The notes: generated from the sequence alone by a model not told the origin. DNA of 64,000 nucleotides from Lachnospiraceae bacterium (GCA_024403455.1 JAKSRR010000007.1:1-64000); one strand, 5' to 3'. Counted from the stretch's first letter, positions 6,858 to 16,197 are shown. Program-made: numbers and translations.

Positions 6858-8094
6858 AAAGATTCTTATAGTCGGTGCTGGTGCGGCTGGAATGATGGCC
6901 GGAATTGCAGCGGCAGATGGTGGCGCAACCGTTACTATATTAGAGAAAAATGAGAAGCCAGGAAAAAAGATATTTATCACTGGCAAGGGCAGATGCAATG
7001 TCACCAATGCTGGGGATACAACAGAATTCTTTAAAAGTGTTGTGAGTAATCCGAAGTTTTTGATGAGCAGTATCTACGGCTTTGATGCGTTTATGGTGAT
7101 GGACTTCTTTGAAACGGAAGGGTGTCATTTGAAAACGGAGCGAGGGGAGCGTGTTTTTCCAGTCACGGATCATTCTTCTGATATTATACAGACGTTGGTA
7201 GCTGCACTGAAGAAAAGGAAAGTGCGTGTTCGATATGGCTGTGAGGTAGAGGAACTTCTTCTTGAGAAGGATACAAAGAAGGTGCTTGGCGTTGTGACTA
7301 CGGAAGGCGAAAGGATTCTTGCTGATGCGGTAATCATGACAACGGGAGGCGTAAGTTATGCTTCTACGGGATCCAATGGAAAAGGTCATGAAATTCTAAA
7401 AAGGGCGGGTCATACAGTAAGGGATTTGCGGCCGGGATTAGTACCGTTGACCATAAAAGAGCAGGACTGTATGGAACTGCAGGGATTGTCTCTTCGCAAT
7501 GTTGAGGCAAAGATTCAGGTAGACAATAAAGAAATTTATGATGGTTTTGGAGAAATGCTCTTTACCCATTTTGGTGTCAGTGGTCCTCTCATTTTAACTG
7601 CATCCTCTGTACTGAATAGTAAGTATTATGGAAAAGCGGCAAAACTAATGATTGACCTGAAACCGGCGCTTACAGAAAAGCAGTTAGACGAAAGGCTTCT
7701 TCGAGACTTTTCGGAAAATCAGAATAAGAGCCTTAAAAATATTATGCCGGGGCTGCTTCCTACAAAAATGCACGATATGATTTTGAAACGTGCGGCAGTA
7801 GATCCTGAAAAGAAAATCAACTTAGTGTCCAAGGAAGAACGTCTTCGATTGTTAGCAGTGATGAAACATCTGGAATTTACCATTACAGGATGTCGCAGTT
7901 TTAAGGAGGCGATTATTACCATGGGTGGAATCCAGGTAAAAGAGGTAAATCCATCGACAATGGAATCTAAGGTTGTTCCTGACTTATATATTGCAGGCGA
8001 GCTGTTGGATGTGGATGCATTTACCGGCGGATTCAATCTGCAGATTGCGTGGTCTACTGGACATTTGGCAGGACAAAGTGCCGCAGAAACGTAG
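6850..8094 (+). CDS. BaiN/HI0933-like FAD-dependent oxidoreductase
   Basis: A 414-residue flavoprotein. The N terminus carries the dinucleotide-binding loop (GAGAAGMMAG) and the GRCNVTN motif typical of the HI0933/BaiN group. The C terminus has the GGFNLQIAWSTGH closing motif. BaiN was reported as a bile-acid 7-alpha-dehydroxylation enzyme in Clostridium scindens, but most family members have no proven substrate, so the bile-acid role should not be assumed. The ATG at 6850 is chosen over the GTG at 6841 because GGAGAG lies at the right distance. The gene is translationally coupled to the RpiR regulator (8-base overlap) and followed 80 bases later by cmk. Confidence 0.88.
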   Translation: MSRKILIVGAGAAGMMAGIAAADGGATVTILEKNEKPGKKIFITGKGRCNVTNAGDTTEFFKSVVSNPKFLMSSIYGFDAFMVMDFFETEGCHLKTERGERVFPVTDHSSDIIQTLVAALKKRKVRVRYGCEVEELLLEKDTKKVLGVVTTEGERILADAVIMTTGGVSYASTGSNGKGHEILKRAGHTVRDLRPGLVPLTIKEQDCMELQGLSLRNVEAKIQVDNKEIYDGFGEMLFTHFGVSGPLILTASSVLNSKYYGKAAKLMIDLKPALTEKQLDERLLRDFSENQNKSLKNIMPGLLPTKMHDMILKRAAVDPEKKINLVSKEERLRLLAVMKHLEFTITGCRSFKEAIITMGGIQVKEVNPSTMESKVVPDLYIAGELLDVDAFTGGFNLQIAWSTGHLAGQSAAET

Positions 8095-8173
8095 AAAGTG
8101 CCTCGGTAGGACAAAGCTCAGATGTGAAAAGAATGTAATAAGATAGATTATTAGGAAAGAAGAGGAGAAGGAT

Positions 8174-8830
8174 ATGAGTTTAAATATTGCGATTGATGGA
8201 CCTGCAGGTGCAGGAAAAAGTACGATTGCAAAGCAGGTTGCAAAAGAACTTAATGCAATCTATGTAGATACTGGTGCGATGTATCGTGCGATGGCGTACT
8301 TTATGTTACAGAACAGTGTAAATAAAGAGGATAGCGAAGCGATCTCTGCAAAGAGCAAAGAGGCTGACATTACCATTAAATATGAAAATGGACAGCAGAT
8401 TGTTGTACTAAATGGGGAGAACGTAAATGGAGTAATCCGTACAGAAGAGGTCGGCAATATGGCTTCGGTATGTGCAGTTAATAAGGATGTCAGATTAAAA
8501 CTTGTAGAGCTTCAAAGAGCTCTTGCGGCAAAGGAAGATGTCGTCATGGACGGAAGAGACATTGGTACTTATGTACTTCCCGATGCAAATGTGAAAGTAT
8601 ATTTGACAGCTTCCAGTGCTTGTAGGGCAAAACGAAGATTTGATGAACTGGTGGCAAAGGGAGAAAAGCCTGATCTTGCTAAGATCGAAGCGGATATTAT
8701 TGACCGTGACCACAGGGATATGACAAGAGAATTTGCACCGCTGAAACAGGCCGTGGATGCGACACTGATAGACTCCTCGAATATGAGTATCGAAGAAGTG
8801 AAGAATGCAATCATTGCATTAACGAAGTAA
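8174..8830 (+). CDS. cmk: Cytidylate kinase
   Basis: A 218-residue (d)CMP kinase that phosphorylates CMP and dCMP with ATP in the cytoplasm, feeding nucleotide salvage and phospholipid synthesis. Seen: the P-loop GPAGAGKST at residues 9-17, then VDTGAMYRA, MDGRDIGTYVLPDA and the RDHRDMTREFAPL lid. The length is normal. It has AGGAGAAGG before the ATG. In many Clostridia cmk is followed directly by ispH and an S1 protein. Here two cellulose-related genes stand between them. Confidence 0.96.
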   Translation: MSLNIAIDGPAGAGKSTIAKQVAKELNAIYVDTGAMYRAMAYFMLQNSVNKEDSEAISAKSKEADITIKYENGQQIVVLNGENVNGVIRTEEVGNMASVCAVNKDVRLKLVELQRALAAKEDVVMDGRDIGTYVLPDANVKVYLTASSACRAKRRFDELVAKGEKPDLAKIEADIIDRDHRDMTREFAPLKQAVDATLIDSSNMSIEEVKNAIIALTK

Positions 8831-8882
8831 TCGCTGAAAAAGTAGAAAAGTCTTTTTGAGAAAGACGAGGAACCGAACCGGA

Positions 8883-9464
8883 ATGAAGGAACCCAGTACA
8901 AGGAAAATAGTGATTGCTGCGCTTACGGGGGTTTTGTTGCTTGGCGTGATAGTGCTTTTGTTGGTGATAACACCTGGGAAGCAAAGAAGCACAGGAACGG
9001 AAACACAAAATGATATTGCTGAGATAGCGGAGCCAAAGGATATTCAAGATAACCATACAACAGCAGCACAGGAAAACGTCCCCGACCCTATGCAGGAAGA
9101 CAGTGCAACTGCACAGAATAGTGAGGATGCTGCCCAGAAACCACTATCGGAAGAAAGTGGTTTTCTTAAAGTAGAAGTGCGGATGGACAACAGCTGGGAA
9201 TCTGGTACGGGAAAAAGTTATCAGTATGCGATTAAGATAACGAATACAGGGACGGCAACCATAAGCGGCTGGAATGTTTTTGTGGATTTTGGAACTACGA
9301 TTACTCTAGATAACTCCTGGAATGGAACGATGAATGTTAGCGAAACAGGCCTTAACATCAGTCCTGTTGATTATAATAATGAAATTTCTGCGGGTGGAAG
9401 TGCAGAGGTTGGGGTAATCATAACTGCCAATGGGCCTGTGGAAGTACAGGTTGCTGTGGAATAG
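8883..9464 (+). CDS. Membrane-anchored protein with a C-terminal cellulose-binding (CBM2-like) domain
   Basis: 193 residues from the ATG at 8883, which has GAGG upstream. An earlier TTG at 8856 lacks a ribosome site. Residues about 8-28 form one hydrophobic segment (signal anchor). A Gln/Glu/Asp-rich linker follows to about residue 90. The last 100 residues resemble family-2 carbohydrate-binding modules: a conserved ITNTGTATISGWNVFVDFG segment, then Trp in NSWNGT and the AGGSAEVGVII strand. No catalytic domain is present. It probably displays a carbohydrate-binding module on the outer face of the membrane, working with the GH5 enzyme encoded 31 bases downstream. The CBM subfamily is not certain. 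Confidence 0.75.
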   Translation: MKEPSTRKIVIAALTGVLLLGVIVLLLVITPGKQRSTGTETQNDIAEIAEPKDIQDNHTTAAQENVPDPMQEDSATAQNSEDAAQKPLSEESGFLKVEVRMDNSWESGTGKSYQYAIKITNTGTATISGWNVFVDFGTTITLDNSWNGTMNVSETGLNISPVDYNNEISAGGSAEVGVIITANGPVEVQVAVE

Positions 9465-9495
9465 AATGCAAATAGTGTTTTAGAAAAGTGACGAG

Positions 9496-11004
9496 ATGAA
9501 GAAGAAAAAAATCTTTGCTGGAATTGTTATCGTTGACTGCGTGCTTTTGATAGCTGTGGTTGTTCTATTGATACGGTTCGTGTCTATTAAAAAGAATAAT
9601 GCTGCGGCGAATGTGGGGACGGAATCTATCGCTGCCGAGAATGTGCCGGGAGAAAGCGTAGAAGTCACTTCTGCGGGAGACTCTGTGGTAGAAGAAGCGC
9701 AGCAGACTCCTTCCAGAGAAAAGACGGATAGTAAGCCTGTAGAGGAAGGCGTGCCCATAGAATTTACGAGTAGTACAGCGCAGTCAAGAGACGGAGACTG
9801 GCTCTTTGCGTGTGGTAATCAGATTGTTGATAGAGAGGGCAAACCAGTATGGCTGACGGGTGTGAACTGGTTCGGGTATAATACTGGAACGAATACTTTT
9901 GATGGCCTTTGGAACAGCGATTTAAATACGTCAGTGAAGGCTATTGCGGATCATGGGTTTAATATCGTACGAATCCCCATTTCTTCAGAATTGCTTTTGC
10001 AGTGGAAGAAGGGGGAGTATCCTTCTGCGAACTTTAATCAGGCTACGAATTCCTATCTGGTTGGGATGAATTCACTGGAGATATTTGATTACGTTTTAAG
10101 TCTTTTTGAGGAGAATGGAATCAAAGTGATTTTGGACGCACACTGTGCGAAAACAGATGCGTCTGGACATAATATAAATCTCTGGGTGAATGGTGATATT
10201 ACGGAAGAGAAGTATATCGAAGCCTGGGTATGGGCAGCAGAGCGCTACGCAAATAACGATACGATTGTTGCGTTTGATTTGGAAAATGAGCCTCATGGTA
10301 AACCTTTCGAACAGGAAAAGGCCATTTGGAATGGTTCTGCGTCTGATAATAACTGGCCCTATATAGCAACAAAAACGGCAGCTGCAATCTTTGCCGTGAA
10401 TCCCAATGTTCTAATCCTTGTAGAAGGAACGGAGATTTACCCTGTGGATATCGTTGCCAATGGGGATTATCATTCTACAGATGAGAAGGATTATTATTTT
10501 TCTTGGTGGGGTGGTAATTTAAGAGGTGTTAAAGATTATCCGGTTGACCTTGGAGAATTCAGCAATAAACTAGTTTATTCCCCTCATGATTATGGCCCGA
10601 CGGTGTTTGAACAGCCCTGGTTCCATAGTGGATATGATTATGATTCGTTGATGGAAGAGTGTTGGGAGGACAACTGGTTTTATATCTATGAGGAGGAGAT
10701 TGCGCCGCTTCTCATAGGAGAGTGGGGTGGATTTATGCGGGAGCCAAACCTTACATGGATGACCCATCTTAGGACACTCATTAAGAACTATCATCTGAAT
10801 TATACCTTCTGGTGCTTTAATGCGAATTCGGGAGATACCGGTGGTTTGGTATTGGATGATTTTACCACCTGGGATGAGGAAAAATATGCTTTTGTAAAAG
10901 AAGTACTTTGGCAACAGAATGGAAAATTCGTAGGCCTTGATCACGAGGTGCCCTTAGGCGTAAACGGAATCACATTATCGGATGCTTATGTAGAGAACTG
11001 GTAA
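9496..11004 (+). CDS. GH5 cellulase (endoglucanase), membrane-anchored
   Basis: A 502-residue enzyme with an N-terminal hydrophobic anchor (residues about 5-28), a Ser/Glu-rich linker to about residue 95, then a glycoside hydrolase family 5 barrel. Visible landmarks: WLTGVNWFGYNT, the acid/base in FDLENEP (Glu265) and the nucleophile in IGEWGG (Glu409). It should cleave internal beta-1,4-glucan bonds at the cell surface. It has no CBM of its own. The short gene just upstream supplies a CBM-like domain with the same kind of anchor, suggesting a two-protein cellulose-degrading pair. It ends five bases before ispH, so these genes are embedded in a housekeeping operon. Confidence 0.92.
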   Translation: MKKKKIFAGIVIVDCVLLIAVVVLLIRFVSIKKNNAAANVGTESIAAENVPGESVEVTSAGDSVVEEAQQTPSREKTDSKPVEEGVPIEFTSSTAQSRDGDWLFACGNQIVDREGKPVWLTGVNWFGYNTGTNTFDGLWNSDLNTSVKAIADHGFNIVRIPISSELLLQWKKGEYPSANFNQATNSYLVGMNSLEIFDYVLSLFEENGIKVILDAHCAKTDASGHNINLWVNGDITEEKYIEAWVWAAERYANNDTIVAFDLENEPHGKPFEQEKAIWNGSASDNNWPYIATKTAAAIFAVNPNVLILVEGTEIYPVDIVANGDYHSTDEKDYYFSWWGGNLRGVKDYPVDLGEFSNKLVYSPHDYGPTVFEQPWFHSGYDYDSLMEECWEDNWFYIYEEEIAPLLIGEWGGFMREPNLTWMTHLRTLIKNYHLNYTFWCFNANSGDTGGLVLDDFTTWDEEKYAFVKEVLWQQNGKFVGLDHEVPLGVNGITLSDAYVENW

Positions 11005-11009
11005 GAAAT

Positions 11010-11885
11010 ATGGCAGAGGTTATTTTAGCAAAGACGGCAGGCTTTTGTTTTGGAGTGAAGCGTGCTGTGGATGAAGTATACAAGGAAATAGAAAGCGGCA
11101 AGAAAATCTACACGTATGGCCCAATTATTCACAATGATGAGGTGGTGAAAGATTTAGAGGCGAAAGGTGTTACGACGATTCGTGATGATGCAATGCTTCA
11201 GAATCTTTCCGAAGAAGATGTGGTGATCATCCGATCTCATGGAATTACAAGAGAGACAATGACGACACTGGAGGCTACCGGAGCAACCCTGGTGGATATG
11301 ACCTGTCCCTTTGTGAAACGAATTCACAATCTGGTCTCCGAGCATAGGGATGACTATAATATCGTGATTGTTGGGGACCCCGTACACCCGGAGGTGGTAG
11401 CAATAAAAAGTTACGGTGATGCTACTACCAAAGTGATCTCCGATGCGGAGGCAGCAGTGTCCTATGTGCCGGAAAAAGAGGGGGGCGTGTTTATCGTTTC
11501 TCAAACCACATTTAATCTAAATAAATTTCGAGAAATTGTTGAAATTTTTGAAAAAAAAGGTTATTATAGTAACGTTGTGAATACTATCTGTGACGCAACC
11601 AGAAAGAGGCAGGAGGAAGCGAAAGCGGTTGCTTCTGGTGTCGATGTGATGGTTGTGATAGGTGATTTGAAGAGTTCCAACAGTCGTAAGCTTTACGAGA
11701 TTTGTAAAGAAGTATGTGCGCAAACCTACTTCGTTCAGACTCTAGAAGACTTCGAACGCAGTGGGGGGGATCTTCAACGTACTTCTTCGTGTATGCCAAG
11801 CATAACAGTAGGTATTACAGCGGGGGCTTCCACCCCGAATAATATTATAGAGGAGGTTCAAAAATATGTCCGAAATGACTTTTGA
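11010..11885 (+). CDS. ispH: 4-hydroxy-3-methylbut-2-enyl diphosphate reductase
   Basis: A 291-residue iron-sulfur enzyme that carries out the last step of the MEP pathway, giving IPP and DMAPP. The three cluster cysteines are seen in GFCFGVKRAV, DMTCPFVKR and NTICDATRKRQ. The HG motif, Glu-containing active site and the SQTTFN signature are also present. The length is typical of the stand-alone enzyme. In many Clostridia IspH is fused to the S1-domain protein. Here the two are separate frames overlapping by 20 bases, with the S1 ribosome site (AGGAGG, about 11850) inside ispH. Only five bases separate it from the cellulase stop codon. Confidence 0.96.
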   Translation: MAEVILAKTAGFCFGVKRAVDEVYKEIESGKKIYTYGPIIHNDEVVKDLEAKGVTTIRDDAMLQNLSEEDVVIIRSHGITRETMTTLEATGATLVDMTCPFVKRIHNLVSEHRDDYNIVIVGDPVHPEVVAIKSYGDATTKVISDAEAAVSYVPEKEGGVFIVSQTTFNLNKFREIVEIFEKKGYYSNVVNTICDATRKRQEEAKAVASGVDVMVVIGDLKSSNSRKLYEICKEVCAQTYFVQTLEDFERSGGDLQRTSSCMPSITVGITAGASTPNNIIEEVQKYVRNDF

Positions 11886-12951
11886 ACAAATGCTGGAAGA
11901 TTCTTTTAAAAACATTCATACAGGAGAAGTGCTCGATGGTACTGTTATCGCAGTTACAGCTGACGAAATTGCTGTAAGCATTGGATATAAGTCCGACGGT
12001 ATCGTTACCAAGCGTGAGTATAGCAATGATGCATCCATCGATTTAACCGCTGCTGTAAAGCCTGGTGATACTCTCACCGTTAAGGTTCTTAAGATGAATG
12101 ATGGTGATGGTCAGGTAGTGCTTTCTCACAAGAGAGTTATTGTTGAGAAGGTTAGCCAGGTTCTTGAAGATGCATTCAACAACCAGACTGTTCTTACTGC
12201 AACCGTAAGCGAAGTAGTTAAGGGTGGTATCAAGGTTATCGTTGATGAAGTTCCTGTATTCATTCCTGCATCCCTTGCAACCGATGGTTCTACTAAGGAA
12301 ATCGCTGGTATGGCAGGTACAGAGGTACAGTTCCTTCTTACCGAGTACAATCCTAAGAAGCGTCGTTACATTGGTGACTGCCGTAGCCTTCTTTCTGCAA
12401 AGCGTGCAGAGAAGCGTGCAGAAGTTCTTTCCACCATCAAGGAAGGCGATATCATTGATGGTACTGTAAAGAATGTTACCGCTTTTGGTGCTTTCGTAGA
12501 TATCGGAGGTATTGATGGTCTTCTTCACATCTCTGAGATGAGCTGGGGACGTATCGACAATCCTTCTTCTCTTTACAGAAAGGGAGATGCAGTTAAGGTA
12601 TTCGTTAAGGAAATCAAGGGCGAGAAGATTGCTCTTTCCGTTAAGTTTGATGACCGCAATCCTTGGGCTGATGCTGAGAGCAAGTATGCAGTAGGCAACA
12701 TCGTTAAGGGTCAGGTTGCTCGTATGACTGACTTTGGTGCATTCGTATCCTTAGAGGATGGTGTTGATGCACTCCTTCATGTATCTCAGATTTCTAAGGC
12801 ACACATCGAAAAGCCTGCAGATGTATTAAAGGTTGGCGATGAAGTAGAAGCTAGAATTATGGATGTTGATTTTGAAAACCACAAAATCAGCTTAAGCGTT
12901 CGTGATCTTCTTGCTGATGAAGAGCCTGCTGAGACCACTGAAGAAGCATAA
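11866..12951 (+). CDS. S1 RNA-binding domain protein (ribosomal protein S1 homologue)
   Basis: A 361-residue protein with four S1 (OB-fold) domains, at about residues 17-86, 103-168, 190-260 and 278-350. The third and fourth show the best consensus (VKNVTAFGAFVDIGGIDGLLH and ARMTDFGAFVSL...DALLHVSQIS), the second is divergent. S1 proteins bind mRNA and help initiate translation or protect RNA. Gram-positive versions with four domains are not always ribosomal. Codon use is strongly biased, as in highly expressed genes. The gene overlaps ispH by 20 bases and is closed by a strong terminator. Confidence 0.9.
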   Translation: MSEMTFEQMLEDSFKNIHTGEVLDGTVIAVTADEIAVSIGYKSDGIVTKREYSNDASIDLTAAVKPGDTLTVKVLKMNDGDGQVVLSHKRVIVEKVSQVLEDAFNNQTVLTATVSEVVKGGIKVIVDEVPVFIPASLATDGSTKEIAGMAGTEVQFLLTEYNPKKRRYIGDCRSLLSAKRAEKRAEVLSTIKEGDIIDGTVKNVTAFGAFVDIGGIDGLLHISEMSWGRIDNPSSLYRKGDAVKVFVKEIKGEKIALSVKFDDRNPWADAESKYAVGNIVKGQVARMTDFGAFVSLEDGVDALLHVSQISKAHIEKPADVLKVGDEVEARIMDVDFENHKISLSVRDLLADEEPAETTEEA

Positions 12952-12968
12952 ATAAAATTTGTTTTTTG

Positions 12969-13002
12969 AAGTCCCCTGTCTGTGTGATAGGGGACTTTTT
13001 TT
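12969..13002 (+). terminator. Intrinsic terminator after S1 gene
   Basis: AAGTCCCC / GGGGACTT stem with a 13-base loop, followed by seven T. Confidence 0.85.
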
Positions 13003-13108
13003 ATGGCATATTATGTTAATTCGTTGTAAAATAATAGAGATATAAAAATACGAAAGAATATCATCTACGGTTGTAAAAAGGATGATGTTTCGGACAAGGA
13101 GTAGGGTT

Positions 13109-13888
13109 ATGGACAACGATTACGAAGGATTTATTAAAAAGATTTACAAACTGACAGGTATTGATTTAGCACAGTACAAAGAGAAGCAGATGCGTCGTCG
13201 TATCGACACGCTGATTATGAAAAAGAAGGCAGGGGGATATGAGGGATTTGTATCACTGATTTCCAAAGATAAGGAAGCCTATGATGAATTTGTTAGCTAC
13301 CTGACCATCAATGTATCTGAGTTTTATCGTAATCCGGAACAGTGGGAGTATATGGATAAAACGGTAATTCCTAACTTAATCAGTAAGTTTGGAAAGAATC
13401 TGAAAATTTGGTCTGCAGCATGCTCAACAGGAGACGAACCGTATTCTCTTGTTATGGCACTTTCCAGACATATTCCCTTAAATCAGATTCGCATTGATGC
13501 AACAGATATTGATAAGGAAATTATCGCAAAGGCGAAGTTGGGCTTGTATAATGCCAAGTCTATTGCAGGTGTTCCGGATGATTTCAAGAAGAAATACTTT
13601 GATATGGTAGGTTCATCTTACAAAATTAAAGACGAGATTAAGAGCAGAGTAACCTTCCGTCAGCACAACCTTTTGACCACAGATTATCCTTCTGGATATC
13701 ATATGATTGTTTGCCGCAATGTTCTGATTTATTTTACAGAAGAGGCAAAAGAGGAAGTGTATCGTAAGTTTAATAAATCATTAGTTCCTAGTGGTGCATT
13801 GTTTATTGGATCTACAGAGCAGATTGTAGATTATAAGTCGGCAGGTTATGTACGTACCAATTCCTTCTTCTATGAGAAGGCAAACTAA
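13109..13888 (+). CDS. cheR: CheR-type protein-glutamate methyltransferase
   Basis: 259 residues from the ATG at 13109, chosen because AAGGAG lies seven bases upstream. An earlier ATG at 13082 has no suitable site. The N-terminal helical CheR domain (residues 1-75) contains the MRRRID arginine helix. The catalytic domain has the SAM motif WSAACSTGDEPYSLVMAL and the late IVCRNVLIYF motif. CheR methylates glutamates of chemoreceptors using SAM. No other chemotaxis gene is nearby, so it is an orphan copy, as is common in Lachnospiraceae. It ends 21 bases before rnfC but is probably not functionally tied to it. Confidence 0.92.
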   Translation: MDNDYEGFIKKIYKLTGIDLAQYKEKQMRRRIDTLIMKKKAGGYEGFVSLISKDKEAYDEFVSYLTINVSEFYRNPEQWEYMDKTVIPNLISKFGKNLKIWSAACSTGDEPYSLVMALSRHIPLNQIRIDATDIDKEIIAKAKLGLYNAKSIAGVPDDFKKKYFDMVGSSYKIKDEIKSRVTFRQHNLLTTDYPSGYHMIVCRNVLIYFTEEAKEEVYRKFNKSLVPSGALFIGSTEQIVDYKSAGYVRTNSFFYEKAN

Positions 13889-13909
13889 AGTAACGAAAAG
13901 AGGTTTTCT

Positions 13910-15238
13910 ATGGCAAGATTTACATTTGCCGGTGGCATCCATCCCTATGATGGAAAGGATTTATCAAAAGATAAACCAATCAAAGAAGTAGACCCGGGAA
14001 AGACTTTGTATTTTCCGCTTAGTCAGCATATTGGAGCGCCTGCTACGCCCATTGTAGAAAAAGGACAGAGAGTATTGGTGGGCGAAAAGATTGCGGAAGC
14101 AGGTGGCTTTGTTTCCGCGCCGATTCATTCCTCTGTGTCTGGCACGGTGAAAGGCATTGAGGATCACAGAAATGCGACAGGAGATATGGTTCCTTGTATA
14201 GTCATTGAGAATGATGAGCAGTATGAAGAAGGGTTGCCATTACACCAGAAGTTATTTGAGGACATGACCAGAGAGGAAGTCATTGGTTATGTGAAGGAGG
14301 CTGGTATTATTGGTATGGGTGGAGCTGGATTTCCGACTCATGTGAAGCTTTCTCCCAAGGATCCATCTGCCATTGATTGTGTCATTGTGAACTGCGCAGA
14401 GTGTGAGCCTTATCTAACCAGTGACTATAGAAAAATGTTAGAGGAACCAGAAAAACTGGTGCGTGGTTTAGCGATTGAGTTATCACTCTTTCCTGGAGCG
14501 AATGGCTATCTTGCTATCGAAGATAATAAACCCGATTGTATCAGAGTCCTTCGGGAAAAGGCGAGAAAGTTTGACAATATTTTTGTGCGTCCATTAAAGA
14601 CGAAGTTTCCACAGGGATCAGAAAGGCAGCTAATTTATGCTGTAACAGGACGCAGCATCAATTCTAAAAAGCTTCCCGCAGATGCAGGTTGTATTGTAAA
14701 CAACGTAGATACGGTGATTGCAATTCATAATGCAGTAGATGTAGGAAAACCTTTGTATGAGCGTATTGTTACTGTCACTGGAGATGCAATCGCAAACCCG
14801 CAGAACTTTAAGGTTCGTACAGGAACACTGTATAGTACGTTAGTAGAGGCTGCAGGTGGATTTAAATCGGAGCCAGAGAAAATCATTAGTGGCGGTCCTA
14901 TGATGGGATTTGCTATGTTTGATATTGAAGTTCCGGTAGCCAAAAGTTCTTCAGCGCTGCTTTGTATGACTAAGGATGAGGTTGCAGCCAACAGTCCTTC
15001 CCCATGTATCAATTGTGGAAGATGTACGGAAGTATGTCCGTCCAGATTGGTTCCGGCAAAACTAGCTGATGTTGCAGAACGTTTTGATGAAGAAAGTTTT
15101 CTTGCAAATTATGGCCTGGAATGCGTAGAATGCGGTTCTTGTAGTTATGTCTGTCCGGCAAAGAAACAGTTGGCACAGGCGATTAAAACAATGCGTAAGA
15201 CAGCCCTTGCGAATGCGCGCAAGAGAGCACAGAAATAA
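13910..15238 (+). CDS. rnfC: Rnf complex subunit C
   Basis: 442 residues, first gene of the rnf operon, with AAGAGG before the ATG. Rnf oxidises reduced ferredoxin with NAD+ and pumps sodium ions or protons. RnfC is the peripheral subunit holding the NADH/FMN site and two [4Fe-4S] clusters. Seen: the GAPATPIVEKGQRV lipoyl-like N-terminal part, the glycine-rich GMGGAGFPTHVKL nucleotide loop, and two ferredoxin motifs CINCGRCTEVCP and CVECGSCSYVCP near residues 365-420. All cluster cysteines are present. The downstream D, G, E, A and B genes overlap or nearly touch. Confidence 0.96.
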   Translation: MARFTFAGGIHPYDGKDLSKDKPIKEVDPGKTLYFPLSQHIGAPATPIVEKGQRVLVGEKIAEAGGFVSAPIHSSVSGTVKGIEDHRNATGDMVPCIVIENDEQYEEGLPLHQKLFEDMTREEVIGYVKEAGIIGMGGAGFPTHVKLSPKDPSAIDCVIVNCAECEPYLTSDYRKMLEEPEKLVRGLAIELSLFPGANGYLAIEDNKPDCIRVLREKARKFDNIFVRPLKTKFPQGSERQLIYAVTGRSINSKKLPADAGCIVNNVDTVIAIHNAVDVGKPLYERIVTVTGDAIANPQNFKVRTGTLYSTLVEAAGGFKSEPEKIISGGPMMGFAMFDIEVPVAKSSSALLCMTKDEVAANSPSPCINCGRCTEVCPSRLVPAKLADVAERFDEESFLANYGLECVECGSCSYVCPAKKQLAQAIKTMRKTALANARKRAQK

Positions 15239-15255
15239 ATTAAAAGGTGAAAACT

Positions 15256-16197
15256 ATGCATGTTTCTTCAACGCCCCATGTGCGGGCAAAATCCAGTACG
15301 ACACAAATCATGCTGACGGTTATTATAGCGCTTCTTCCGGCAGCTGTATTTGGTGTACATAATTTTGGCATCAGAGCCTTGTGGCATATTTTGATTACGG
15401 TATCGACCTGTATTCTTTCAGAATTGGTGTTTGATTTAATTACCAAGAGAAAAGTATTAATCACTGACTTTTCCGCCGTGGTAACAGGGCTTTTGCTTGC
15501 AATGAACCTTCCTGTGGCAGCACCGTTGTGGATTGGTTTCATAGGCGGCTTCTTTGCCATCATCGTTGTAAAGATGCTTTTTGGCGGATTGGGGCAGAAC
15601 TTTATGAATCCTGCTTTGGGAGCTAGATGCTTTTTGCTGATTTCCTTCCCTAAATTTATGACGAATTTTACCTATGACGGGGTTTCCTCAGCAACACCCT
15701 TAGCTGTTTTAAAAAGTGGTGGGAATGTTGAACTAAAAGATATGATTTTTGGAAATACGGGTGGAACCATCGGTGAAACCAGTATGCTGTTTTTAGTGCT
15801 TGGTGGCTGCATTATGATTATGGCTGGTGTCATTGATATGTATGTAACAGCAAGCTACATTCTTTCCTTTATTGTGTTCCTCATTCTTTGCGGTGGAAAA
15901 GGATTTGATCCATACTATATTGCTTGCCAGTTAGCTGGTGGCGGATTAATGCTTGGCGCATTCTTTATGGCAACGGATTATGCAACTAGACCTGTAACGA
16001 AAAAGGGACAAGTTATTTACGGTATTTTCATCGGTATTATGACGGGTGTATTCAGAATCTTTGGACCTTCTGCAGAAGGCGTCTCCTATGCCATTATACT
16101 AGGCAACTTAGTAACGCCTCTTATTGAGAAGATTACCATGCCTAAGCCATTTGGCTATGAAAAACCTGTGAAAGAAAAGAAGGGGGGCAAAGCATGA
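15256..16197 (+). CDS. rnfD: Rnf complex subunit D
   Basis: 313-residue integral membrane protein with about nine hydrophobic helices. The ATG at 15256 follows AAAGGTG at the right spacing. The GTG at 15247 in the same frame is part of that ribosome site. RnfD carries covalently bound FMN. The flavinylation motif is visible as DGVSSATPLA, with the threonine that ApbE modifies. It is part of the membrane electron path between RnfG and the ion channel subunits. It overlaps rnfG by four bases (ATGA), so translation is coupled. Confidence 0.96.
   Translation: MHVSSTPHVRAKSSTTQIMLTVIIALLPAAVFGVHNFGIRALWHILITVSTCILSELVFDLITKRKVLITDFSAVVTGLLLAMNLPVAAPLWIGFIGGFFAIIVVKMLFGGLGQNFMNPALGARCFLLISFPKFMTNFTYDGVSSATPLAVLKSGGNVELKDMIFGNTGGTIGETSMLFLVLGGCIMIMAGVIDMYVTASYILSFIVFLILCGGKGFDPYYIACQLAGGGLMLGAFFMATDYATRPVTKKGQVIYGIFIGIMTGVFRIFGPSAEGVSYAIILGNLVTPLIEKITMPKPFGYEKPVKEKKGGKA

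Noticed and set aside
12043-12528. Minus-strand 161-codon frame over the S1 gene
   Set aside because: Shadow of a strongly codon-biased gene on the plus strand, with no ribosome site.
13082-13108. Earlier ATG start for cheR
   Set aside because: AAGGAG lies right before the ATG at 13109, and the extra nine residues do not fit the family.
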